From: Solirubrobacterales bacterium
GTDB taxonomy: Bacteria; Actinomycetota; Thermoleophilia; Solirubrobacterales; Solirubrobacteraceae
Assembly: GCA_025964065.1 (NCBI GenBank)
Contig: JAOPZO010000353.1
Coordinates: 1-23,194, forward strand
Length of the DNA stretch: 23,194 nucleotides
Reading direction: 5' to 3'
The position numbers were made by a program, and so were the translations under genes. Of the stretch, positions 15,263 to 22,238 are shown piece after piece. Positions within the stretch are counted from its first letter, which is position 1. Every line of letters starts with the position of its first letter. The notes under the pieces were generated by a model that saw nothing but the letters and a program-made list of their open reading frames with translations, searched no databases and was not told the DNA's origin.

Positions 15263-16600
15263 TCATGCCGCGCGCCCGCACCATTCGATGATCGCCCGGG
15301 CGTAGAGCCTGGCCGCCTCGGTGAGCTCGTCGATGCCGATGGACTCGTCGGTCGTATGCGCCCGCGCCGTCTCGCCCGGACCCCACGCGGGGCTCGGCGT
15401 GCCGGCGAAGCGCGTGAGAAGCGCGCCGTCGTAGGCCGACTCGAGGCCCTCGACGATCGACTCGCGGCCGAGGTCGTGCGCAACGCCGCGGGCGACGGAC
15501 ACGATGGGGCTGGCCGGGTCGAGCTCGTAGGGCGGGTAGTCGGTCGCCCAAGTCCATCGCGGCGGATGAAGGGCGAGCCACTCGTCCTGCTCGGCCAGCC
15601 GGGCCACCGCGGCCTCGATCTCCGCCTTGGGACCCGAGCCGAATCCGTCGGCGTCGGCGTTGCCCGGCAAGTAGGTGGTGTTGATCCCCAGCTCGCAGCT
15701 CTCAGGGATGTTCGCGATGAACGCGCCGCCCGCGACGAGCGTCGGGTGGATGGCCGGCGCCCCGAGCAGCGGATGGCGCTGGTCGGCCCGGCCGGCCCAG
15801 TCGGCCGAGAGCTCGCGCAGCGCCCGGATGACGTCGGCGGTCATCTCGATGGCGTTGACGCCGCCCCCCTCCTGCCAAGAGGGCTGATTGATCTCGGCGT
15901 GCGCGGAGCGCCCCTCGACCTTGCAGCTGCCGTGGAGGATCCCGCGCGTGGCGACCCACAGGTTCATCTCGGAGGGCTCGGGGACGAGCCCGGCGTCGGC
16001 GCGATAGCCGCGCTCGATCGCGGCGATCGTGCCCATCGCACAGGTCTCCTCGTCGGTGACGACCTCAAAGATCAGGTCGCCGGCGAGCCGGACGTCGCAG
16101 GCCCGCAGGGCGCGCACCGCGAACATCGCCGCGGCGATCCCGCCCTTCATGTCCAGCGAGCCACGCCCGACGATGCGGCCGCCGCGGATCTCGGCCGCGA
16201 ACGGCGGCACGCTCCACAGGCTCTGGTCGCCGGCGCTGACCACGTCGATGTGGCCGTTGATGATCAGCGAGCGTCCGCCCCCGGCCCCGGCCAGGGTGCC
16301 GACGGTGATCGGGCGGCCCTCGAAGTGATGCCACGGAGGCATCATCGGGTGGTGCGCCAGCTCCCGGGCGTCGGGCTCCCACTGGTCGATCGCGAAGCCG
16401 GAGGCGCGCAGCTCGTCGGCCGCGAAGGCCTGGCACGCGGCTTCCTCGTTGGTCCGGTGCTCCGAGCCCGGCGAGAGGTCGACCGAGGTCGTGTCGAAGC
16501 GAACCAGGGCCTGCGTCAGCTCGACGAGGTCCTGCTCGTGGCGTGCGACGTAGTCGTCGATGTCGGCCGTCATCGCGGCGGCCGCCCCTGGGTCCGTCAT
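15263..16600 (-). CDS. M20-family metallo-amidohydrolase (ArgE/DapE/CPG2-like)
   Basis: A 445-residue cytoplasmic di-zinc hydrolase that cleaves amide bonds of N-acyl amino acids or small peptides. All expected ligands are visible: NGHIDVV (His117, Asp119), GRGSLDMKGG (bridging Asp150), TDEETC (catalytic Glu184, ligand Glu185), PEPSE (Glu208) and the final AHTTDESI (His415). The dimerisation-domain histidine is in GRSAHAE (His234). ATG 16598-16600 is preferred because AGGAG lies 8 bases upstream and it gives a normal N-terminus; an ATG 57 bases further up would add an Arg-rich tail. It is the first gene of a four-gene unit with the ABC importer, reading from the promoter at 16685-16714. This suggests that it acts on the imported compound or its first product. 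Confidence 0.9.
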   Translation of the reverse strand: MTDPGAAAAMTADIDDYVARHEQDLVELTQALVRFDTTSVDLSPGSEHRTNEEAACQAFAADELRASGFAIDQWEPDARELAHHPMMPPWHHFEGRPITVGTLAGAGGGRSLIINGHIDVVSAGDQSLWSVPPFAAEIRGGRIVGRGSLDMKGGIAAAMFAVRALRACDVRLAGDLIFEVVTDEETCAMGTIAAIERGYRADAGLVPEPSEMNLWVATRGILHGSCKVEGRSAHAEINQPSWQEGGGVNAIEMTADVIRALRELSADWAGRADQRHPLLGAPAIHPTLVAGGAFIANIPESCELGINTTYLPGNADADGFGSGPKAEIEAAVARLAEQDEWLALHPPRWTWATDYPPYELDPASPIVSVARGVAHDLGRESIVEGLESAYDGALLTRFAGTPSPAWGPGETARAHTTDESIGIDELTEAARLYARAIIEWCGRAA

Positions 16601-16655
16601 TCGCTTCTCTCCTCGCCGTCGCCGGCGCCTGTTGTCGAGCTCAACCTCCGACCGC

Positions 16656-16694
16656 AAAGGTCTAAAGGCTCTGGCTTAGGTCCAAAAGTATTTG
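16656..16694 (-). promoter_or_regulatory. Probable operator of the M20/importer operon
   Basis: CAAAAGTATTTG (16683-16694) forms a small palindrome over the -10 element, directly beside GGTCC (16679-16683) at the predicted transcript start. A second related box, AAAGGTC (16657-16663), lies about 20 bases downstream. The arrangement matches that at 20051-20082 before the M24 gene. The position over the -10 and +1 fits a repressor site. Confidence 0.5.
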
Positions 16695-16714
16695 ACAAGC
16701 GGGGGGGAAGTCAA
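16685..16714 (-). promoter_or_regulatory. Promoter of the M20/importer operon
   Basis: Read on the minus strand: -35 TTGACT (16709-16714), an 18-base spacer, -10 TACTTT (16685-16690). The predicted start is near 16678, giving a 5' leader of about 78 bases before the M20 ATG. The -35 begins 21 bases after the stop of the CocE-like gene. The A/T-rich patch stands out strongly in this GC-rich DNA. Confidence 0.65.
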
Positions 16715-16734
16715 GGCCCCGATTCCCGGCCTGC

Positions 16735-18648
16735 TCAGACCAACCAGCGCCGGTCGAACACCGTCCGTCCGTCGACGACGACGGTGCCGGTCAACGCCAG
16801 CCCGTCGCCCGTCACGAGCGTCGTCGTCGACACCTCGACGTCCGCGCCGTTGGGGGTTCTCGCCTGGATCACCGTCTCCCCCGTCACCGTCGCGCCGTCG
16901 GGGCGGTCGGCGCGGACCGTCGCACGACCGGTGTGGTCGAGCGCCACGCGGCCGCCCGGCACCGGCGTGTCGAACACGAAGCGCGCGCCGCTGACGACCG
17001 AGACGCTGCCCGCGACGAGGTCGCGCTGGATCTGCCACCGCGGCTCGCCGTCGACGATCAGCGGGGCGCGATCGAGGCCGTGCTTCTGCGGCTCGGGCGT
17101 GAACGGTGCGACGGCGCCGTCGGGCGCGGACGGGACCACGATGCGCGAGGGTGCACCGGGGCCGGTGAGCACCCGCAGCGTCGGGTTCGTGCGGGTCGGC
17201 CACACGCGGGGGAAGTCGGAGCCCGACACGCTGATCCGCAGGCGATGGCCGGCCGGGACGCGGTATGCCGTCGCCCACAAGCCGACGGTGTACTCCTTGA
17301 CCTCGCCCGCCACGATCGGCTCGCTGGTCGCGTGCGACGTGCGGTGACGGCCGTTGAGCCACCCGGTCGTGATCAAGGAGGAGCCCCCATCGGGCGCCAC
17401 GTCGCAGAGCTTGACGACGAGTTGCAGGTCCTCGCCCTCGTCGACGGCGACGTGGAGCGTGGCCCGCGGCGAGCCCGCGATGCGCAGTCCGTCCGGCAGC
17501 GGATCGGTGGTGAAGGTCAGCGAGGCGGCGTCGTCCGAGCGCTGGTCCAGCGGCAGCCCGATGCCGAGGCCGAACGGATCCCACAGGCCGGCGGCGGTGC
17601 CGGTGGTCGGGTCCGTGGTGTGCGCCAGCTCCCCGGCCGCGCCCGCGCCGGTGGTCAGCGCCGCGTCGGCGCCGAGCGCGTAGCAGACGTCGGCGTCGGC
17701 CGCCGGCGGCCACGCGGCGGCCTGCAGCCAGCGGTCCTCCGCCTGCGAGTAGAACTGCACGGGCGCCTCGTCCTCGACGCCGTTGGCCTGTCCGCGCAGC
17801 CACCGGTCCCACCAGCGCAGCATGTGATGGAGGTGGTCGATCGGGGCGACGTCGGACTCGTCGGGATGGACGTGCAGCCACGGCCCCATCAGGAGCTTGC
17901 GCGGTCCCTGCGCGCCGCCGAAGGCGTCGACCATCACCTGCGGGAAGAGGTCGCGCCAGCCGCCGATCGACAGCATCGGGACATCGATGTCGGCGGCGTC
18001 GACGACACGGTCCTCCCAGTACTCGTCGCGCTCGGGGTGCTCGGCCCACGGGACCAGGTACGGCTCGCCGGACTCCAGGCGCGCTCGCCAGACCTCGTGC
18101 CAGCGGCCCGCGGGGTCCTGCAGCATCGGCGGCAGCAGCTGCATCGCGAGCATCCACGAGCCCCAGACGCCCGCCGCACCGAGGGCGTTACGGCAGCCAC
18201 CTGGGTAGACCCAGTCGTGGTACGGGTCCAGGCTGCCCATGATCGGGGCGATGGCCTTGAGGTGCGGGGGCTTGAGGGCCGCCGCCTTGAAGGAGGTGAT
18301 CGCGCCGTAGGAGAGACCCCACATGCCGACGTTGCCGTCGCACCAGGGCTGCGCGGCGGCCCATTCGACGATCTCGGCGGCGTCGTCGCCCTCCTGGCGG
18401 TTCATGGCGTCCAGCGTGGCCCCGGAGGAGCTGCCCAGTCCGCGGAAGTCGACCAGCAGCGTCGCGTAGCCGTGCTCGGCGAAGTACGCATTGGCGTGGC
18501 GCTCGTACATCGCGCCGATGAAGTCGTCCTTGTGGTATGGGTAGTAACACAGGATGAGCGGAGCCGGCCGGTCCGCCGGCAGGCAGAGATCGCCGGCGAG
18601 AAGGGCGCCGTCGCCCAGGGGGATCTCTACGTTTGAGTGCGCGTCCAT
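16735..18648 (-). CDS. CocE/NonD-family hydrolase (peptidase S15 fold)
   Basis: A 637-residue serine hydrolase of the S15/CocE family, which contains cocaine esterase, X-Pro dipeptidyl peptidases and acyl-amide or ester hydrolases. The catalytic triad is visible: Ser113 in WGLSYGA, Asp233 in GGWRDLF and His259 in GPWLHVH. VDFRGLGSSSG (66-76) carries the oxyanion-hole region. The C-terminal jelly-roll domain (about 320-637) has the typical AYRVPAGHRLRISVSGSDFPRVWPT block. No signal peptide is present, so it is cytoplasmic. ATG 18646-18648 has AAGGA 7 bases upstream. It follows the M24 gene by 132 bases that contain a large GC hairpin, so it may be expressed below the M24 gene. Within the cluster it probably opens an ester or amide of the imported molecule; the substrate is unknown. 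Confidence 0.88.
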   Translation of the reverse strand: MDAHSNVEIPLGDGALLAGDLCLPADRPAPLILCYYPYHKDDFIGAMYERHANAYFAEHGYATLLVDFRGLGSSSGATLDAMNRQEGDDAAEIVEWAAAQPWCDGNVGMWGLSYGAITSFKAAALKPPHLKAIAPIMGSLDPYHDWVYPGGCRNALGAAGVWGSWMLAMQLLPPMLQDPAGRWHEVWRARLESGEPYLVPWAEHPERDEYWEDRVVDAADIDVPMLSIGGWRDLFPQVMVDAFGGAQGPRKLLMGPWLHVHPDESDVAPIDHLHHMLRWWDRWLRGQANGVEDEAPVQFYSQAEDRWLQAAAWPPAADADVCYALGADAALTTGAGAAGELAHTTDPTTGTAAGLWDPFGLGIGLPLDQRSDDAASLTFTTDPLPDGLRIAGSPRATLHVAVDEGEDLQLVVKLCDVAPDGGSSLITTGWLNGRHRTSHATSEPIVAGEVKEYTVGLWATAYRVPAGHRLRISVSGSDFPRVWPTRTNPTLRVLTGPGAPSRIVVPSAPDGAVAPFTPEPQKHGLDRAPLIVDGEPRWQIQRDLVAGSVSVVSGARFVFDTPVPGGRVALDHTGRATVRADRPDGATVTGETVIQARTPNGADVEVSTTTLVTGDGLALTGTVVVDGRTVFDRRWLV

Positions 18649-18668
18649 GAAGCAGTCCTTCGTCGTAG

Positions 18669-18717
18669 GCGCGCTGCCGGCCGGCCGCGGGGAGGGTCCC
18701 GTGGCCGGCCGGCGCGC
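18669..18717 (-). terminator. Large GC hairpin between the M24 and CocE-like genes
   Basis: On the plus strand GCGCGC (18669-18674) and CGGCCGGCC (18678-18686) pair with GGCCGGCCG (18703-18711) and GCGCGC (18712-18717), with a 3-base bulge. A further GGGA/TCCC stem lies in the loop. It lies 64 bases beyond the M24 stop and 20 bases before the CocE-like start codon. It may attenuate transcription or protect the upstream mRNA end. There is no U-tract. Confidence 0.5.
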
Positions 18718-18780
18718 GGTGTGAGGCCGCCGCCGGTCTCAGGCGATGGCCGGTTCCGATAAGGGCGCGTCAGCGCTCGC

Positions 18781-20007
18781 TCACCAGAAGATCAGCGGCG
18801 TCCGGTCCAGCGGCTCCCAGCCGTCGTCGGTGACCAGGCCGGTGTGCTCGAACGTGCCCCAGCCGACGCCCTTGTGCAGCAGGAACATCTCGACCGTGAC
18901 CGCCATACCCGCCTCGTAGGTGCCGGTGTACTCGGGCAGGGCCCCCAGCCGCGGGATGACCGGGTCCAGGAAGAAGTCCTTGCCGACGCCGTGGCCGTAG
19001 AGGTCCCAGAGGTCCGCGTCGAGCTCGTTGCCCGCGTTCTCCATCATCTTGTCGGCCATCGCGCCGACGTCCTGGCTGTGGACGCCCGGCTTGATCATGT
19101 TGGCCATCGCCTGGATGATCTCCGCCGAGGCCTCAAGCAGCTTGCGCTGCTCCGGCGTCGGCTTGTTGCCGCAGACCGCCGCGCGGCCCGGGTCGAGCCA
19201 GAAGCCCTTGTGCAGCGGGCCGTAGATCCAGCCGCGAAGCATGTCGCCGGGCTGGGGTGAGGCCGTGGTGTAGCCGGTCAGCGCAGAGCTCCAGAAGACC
19301 TTCTCGGCCTTCTTGCCGAAGGCAGTGCCGATCCGCTGGAAGCCACCGCCGGTGCGGATGATCTCCTGTGCGGCGGCAGCGGCCGCCTCGGACTCCGGCT
19401 TTCCGGCGATGAGGCCCTCCATCAGCGCGGTGAGCGCCCGGGTGGCGACCTCGCCGGTCTCGCGCATGGCGACGAGCTCGCGCGGGCTCTTGATGCGGTG
19501 GATGGCCCAGATCAGGCGGAGGTCGGGAACCCACTCAACGGCCGGCGCCTCGCGGCGGATGGCGTCCATGTACATGGCCGGCAGGAAGTCCTCGCCGTTG
19601 TACAGGACCTCGCCCTCGATGCCCGCCTCACGCAGCGCCTTGCCGACGCCCTTGGGGAGGTTCTCGTGAGCGACGACGTTCGTGGTGGCGATCGCGTCGT
19701 GGTCGATCAGGTCGTACGGCTCGCACATGTGCAGCGTCGGCTCCTGCCCCTGGTGGAACACGAGGGCCGCGAACGCCTTGCCCACCGGGCCGAGGTAGGC
19801 AGGCTCCTGCCCGGAGGACAGGGCTGCGTAGTTGCACAGCCAGTGCAGGTCCGAGGCGCGGTCGTAGCCACCGCCGGACCGCTGCCAGATCACGACAGCG
19901 TCAACGCCGCGAAGGGACATCTCGGCGTACAGGCGCGCCCAGCGCTCCTGGTACTCCTCGACGGGATACGGCATCGCTGCCGAAGATGCTTGGGCTACCG
20001 CTGACAT
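18781..20007 (-). CDS. M24-family (creatinase/aminopeptidase P-like) protein with an incomplete metal site
   Basis: A 408-residue pita-bread-fold protein. The N-terminal creatinase domain runs to about 170 and the link IHRIKSPRELVAMRETGEVATRAL (169-192) is typical. In the catalytic domain the second metal Asp (Asp272, FWLDPGRA), the His (His339, YGHGVG), the first Glu (Glu373, VTVEMF) and the second Glu (Glu387, FEHTGLVT) are present. The first metal Asp, expected 11 residues before Asp272, is replaced (Ile261 in RGWIYG). True creatinases lack metal and also differ here, so this may be a non-peptidase hydrolase or lyase of the M24 fold. ATG 20005-20007 has AAGGAG 4 bases upstream. It is the first gene after a dedicated promoter and is followed by the CocE-like gene. 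Naming it a Xaa-Pro peptidase would overreach. Confidence 0.85.
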   Translation of the reverse strand: MSAVAQASSAAMPYPVEEYQERWARLYAEMSLRGVDAVVIWQRSGGGYDRASDLHWLCNYAALSSGQEPAYLGPVGKAFAALVFHQGQEPTLHMCEPYDLIDHDAIATTNVVAHENLPKGVGKALREAGIEGEVLYNGEDFLPAMYMDAIRREAPAVEWVPDLRLIWAIHRIKSPRELVAMRETGEVATRALTALMEGLIAGKPESEAAAAAAQEIIRTGGGFQRIGTAFGKKAEKVFWSSALTGYTTASPQPGDMLRGWIYGPLHKGFWLDPGRAAVCGNKPTPEQRKLLEASAEIIQAMANMIKPGVHSQDVGAMADKMMENAGNELDADLWDLYGHGVGKDFFLDPVIPRLGALPEYTGTYEAGMAVTVEMFLLHKGVGWGTFEHTGLVTDDGWEPLDRTPLIFW

Positions 20008-20050
20008 GGGGCTCCTTGCTTTCTCATGGAGAGGCGGTCACCTTCAGCTC

Positions 20051-20082
20051 AAAGGACCGCAACTGGGTCCAAATGCTATTTG
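20051..20082 (-). promoter_or_regulatory. Probable operator of the M24/CocE unit
   Basis: CAAATGCTATTTG (20070-20082) is a palindrome with 5-base arms over the -10 element. It abuts a second dyad, GGACC (20054-20058) with GGTCC (20066-20070) and 7 bases between, centred just downstream of the predicted start. The first palindrome and the GGTCC box recur at 16679-16694. Confidence 0.5.
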
Positions 20083-20102
20083 AGGGTGCCGGTCGAAGTC
20101 AA
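20073..20102 (-). promoter_or_regulatory. Promoter of the M24/CocE unit
   Basis: Read on the minus strand: -35 TTGACT (20097-20102), an 18-base spacer, -10 TAGCAT (20073-20078). The predicted start is near 20066, giving a leader of about 59 bases. The hexamers, the spacer length and the TCAAATA before the -10 match the promoter at 16685-16714. Confidence 0.65.
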
Positions 20103-20105
20103 GGA

Positions 20106-20120
20106 CGCGCGCGAAGCGCG
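20106..20120 (-). terminator. Small hairpin after the CoA ligase gene
   Basis: CGCGC (20106-20110) and GCGCG (20116-20120) pair around the loop GCGAA, immediately after the ligase stop and just before the M24 promoter. With a 5-bp stem it is a weak candidate, so some read-through from the upstream operon is likely. Confidence 0.25.
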
Positions 20121-20121
20121 G

Positions 20122-21786
20122 CTACGCCGTCTCGGTGAGGGCGGCCTGCTGCAGGCCGAGGCGCTCGATCGAGTCCTCGCGCATCTTGAACTTCTGGATC
20201 TTGCCGGTGACGGTCATGGGGAAGTCGTCGACGAAGAGGACGTACCGTGGGATCTTGAAGTGGGCCAGCTTGCCCCGGCAGAACTCCCGCAGCTCGTCGT
20301 CGGTCGCCGCCGCCCCGTCGCGCAGCCGGACCCAGGCGCACAGCTCTTCGCCGTAGCGCTCGTCGGGCACGCCGATGACCTGCACGTCGGCGACGCAGGG
20401 ATGGCCGTAGAGAAACTCCTCGATCTCGCGCGGGTACACGTTCTCCCCGCCGCGGATGACCATGTCCTTGATGCGCCCGACGATCTTGCAGTAGCCGGCG
20501 TCGTCCATCGTGGCGAGGTCGCCGGTGTGCATCCAACCAGCACGGTCGACGGCCTCGGCGGTCCGCTCCGGGTCTCCCCAGTAGCCGAGCATCACGCTGT
20601 AGCCGCGCGTGCAGAGCTCGCCCGATTCCCCGCGCGCCACGGTGAGGCCGTTCACGGGATCGACGACCTTGATCTCGATGTGCGGACCGGGCCGCCCGAC
20701 GGTCGCCACGCGGCGCTCCAATGGGTCGTCGCACCGGGTCTGGGTGGACACGGGCGACGTCTCCGTCATGCCGTAGCAGATGGACACCTCCTCCATGTGC
20801 ATCTCGGAGACCACGCGGGTCATGACCTCGATCGGACAGGGCGAGCCGGCCATGATCCCCGTGCGCAGGCTGCTCAGGTCGAACTCGGCGAAGTGCGGGT
20901 GCTCGAGCTCGGCGATGAACATCGTCGGCACGCCGTACAGCGAGGTGCACCGCTCGGCGGACACGGCCTTGAGCGTGGCCTCCGGCTCGAAGGAGGGCGC
21001 CGGGATGACCATGCAGGCGCCGTGCGACGTGCAGGCCAGGTTCCCCATGACCATGCCGAAGCAGTGGTAGAACGGGACCGGGATGCAGACGCGGTCCTCC
21101 TCGGTGTAGCCCAGCAGCTCGCCGACGAGAAACCCGTTGTTGAGGATGTTGTGGTGGCTGAGGGTCGCGCCCTTGGGGAAGCCCGTGGTCCCGCTGGTGT
21201 ACTGGATGTTGATGGGGTCGTCGCAGCTCAGCGTCGCGGCCCGTCGGTCGAGGGCCTCGGGTTCGGGGTCACCCGCGGCGAGAAGGTCCCACTCCGACGT
21301 GTCGAGGAACACGACCCGCTCGAGCGCCGGGCACTCGCGGCGGACCTCGCCGACCATGGACCGGTAGTCACTGGTCTTGAACTCGAGCGCGCTGATGAGC
21401 AGCTTGACGCCGGACTGCCGCAGCACGTAGCCGAGCTCGTGCGTGCGATAGGCCGGGTTGACGTTGACGAGGATCGCGCCGATCTTCGCCGTGGCGTACT
21501 GCACAAGCACCCACTCGGCGCAGTTGGGCGCCCAGATCCCAACCCGGTCGCCCTTCTCGATGCCCGCGTCGAGCAGCCCGGCGGCGAGCCGGTCGATCCG
21601 GCCGGCCAGATCGGCCCAGGTCCACCGCAGGTCCTGATGGCGACTGACGAGAGCGGGCCGCTGGGGCCAGCGCCGCACGGTGCGGTCCAGGTTGGCGCCG
21701 ATGGTGTCGCCCAGCAGGCCAACGTCCGACATCCCGTGGGCATAGGACGCCGTGGTCTCGTGGTCGGCGCCGTTGCGCTGGCCCAT
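20122..21786 (-). CDS. AMP-forming acyl-CoA ligase (ACSF2/FadD-like)
   Basis: A 554-residue member of the ANL superfamily, which activates a carboxylic acid to its CoA thioester with ATP. The phosphate loop YTSGTTGFPKGA (196-207), the A5 block YGMTETSP, the A7 block WMHTGDLATMDDAGY, the hinge GRIKDMVIRGGENVYPREIEEFL and the catalytic lysine region TVTGKIQKFKMRE are all intact. The stretch from MTETSPVSTQT to DDPLERR and VATVGRP resembles medium-chain and branched-acid ligases of the ACSF2 group rather than acetyl-CoA or aryl-acid ligases. Start ATG 21784-21786 overlaps the SnoaL-like stop by one base (TGATG), so translation is coupled. Within the cluster it likely feeds an acid released by the hydrolases, or formed after hydroxylation, into CoA-dependent degradation. 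The acid is not predictable. Confidence 0.92.
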   Translation of the reverse strand: MGQRNGADHETTASYAHGMSDVGLLGDTIGANLDRTVRRWPQRPALVSRHQDLRWTWADLAGRIDRLAAGLLDAGIEKGDRVGIWAPNCAEWVLVQYATAKIGAILVNVNPAYRTHELGYVLRQSGVKLLISALEFKTSDYRSMVGEVRRECPALERVVFLDTSEWDLLAAGDPEPEALDRRAATLSCDDPINIQYTSGTTGFPKGATLSHHNILNNGFLVGELLGYTEEDRVCIPVPFYHCFGMVMGNLACTSHGACMVIPAPSFEPEATLKAVSAERCTSLYGVPTMFIAELEHPHFAEFDLSSLRTGIMAGSPCPIEVMTRVVSEMHMEEVSICYGMTETSPVSTQTRCDDPLERRVATVGRPGPHIEIKVVDPVNGLTVARGESGELCTRGYSVMLGYWGDPERTAEAVDRAGWMHTGDLATMDDAGYCKIVGRIKDMVIRGGENVYPREIEEFLYGHPCVADVQVIGVPDERYGEELCAWVRLRDGAAATDDELREFCRGKLAHFKIPRYVLFVDDFPMTVTGKIQKFKMREDSIERLGLQQAALTETA

Positions 21787-22238
21787 CAGTGCGCTCCCTT
21801 CGAGCCTTCGGTCATCTGCTTCTGGAAGGTCGCCCCGTCCCAGTAGTCCTCGGTCGCGCTGATCCAGGACCTGTCCGTGTGAACGAGATGGACTCCGCGT
21901 AGGTCAAGCTGCTGCCCATGTGCCGTGACGGGCCCCATGGGCGCCTGGAGACTCCCGGTCAGGCGGTAGCCGATCGCGACTCCCGCCTCCCCGGCGATCT
22001 CGCGCAGCGGCTCCCAGTGGGCGTCCGGGAAGAGCGTGAAGAACCCCGCCAGGCCGCGCACGATGTCCTCGCGGCCGTGGACCTCCTTTCCGCGTGCGAC
22101 CTCGCTGTGGACGGCGTCGGGCCGGTACAGCGCGCCCGCCGCCGCGGCGTCGTGCCGGTTGTAGGCGCGGTAGAGCGCCCGGCCGATGGCCGCCGGGCCA
22201 CTCGGGTCCCGCTCGTCGACGGCGTCGCAGATGATCAT
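21786..22238 (-). CDS. SnoaL-like / NTF2-fold protein
   Basis: A 150-residue protein with the SnoaL-like polyketide-cyclase/NTF2 layout: the opening helix AIGRALYRAYNRHDAAAAGALYRPDAV, then KEVHGREDIVRGLAGFFTLFPDAHWEP, and strands ending GVHLVHTDRSWISATEDYWDGATFQKQM. Such small alpha+beta barrels act as cyclases, isomerases, hydrolases or binding proteins. His29, Asp30 and the mid-chain acidic residues line the usual pocket, but no catalytic set can be assigned. ATG 22236-22238 overlaps the HpaB-like stop by four bases (ATGA), and its own stop overlaps the ligase start. The three genes are therefore one translationally coupled unit, and the protein probably acts on the product of the monooxygenase. 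Confidence 0.8.
   Translation of the reverse strand: MIICDAVDERDPSGPAAIGRALYRAYNRHDAAAAGALYRPDAVHSEVARGKEVHGREDIVRGLAGFFTLFPDAHWEPLREIAGEAGVAIGYRLTGSLQAPMGPVTAHGQQLDLRGVHLVHTDRSWISATEDYWDGATFQKQMTEGSKGAH

Noticed and set aside
16735..18648. Naming the S15-family hydrolase a cocaine esterase
   Set aside because: The triad identifies the family only; specificity in this family is broad and not readable from these motifs.
18781..20007. Assignment of the M24 protein as ectoine hydrolase (DoeA) with the M20 protein as its deacetylase partner
   Set aside because: No other ectoine gene is present, the importer is of another class and the metal site differs. Fold-level similarity alone does not support it.
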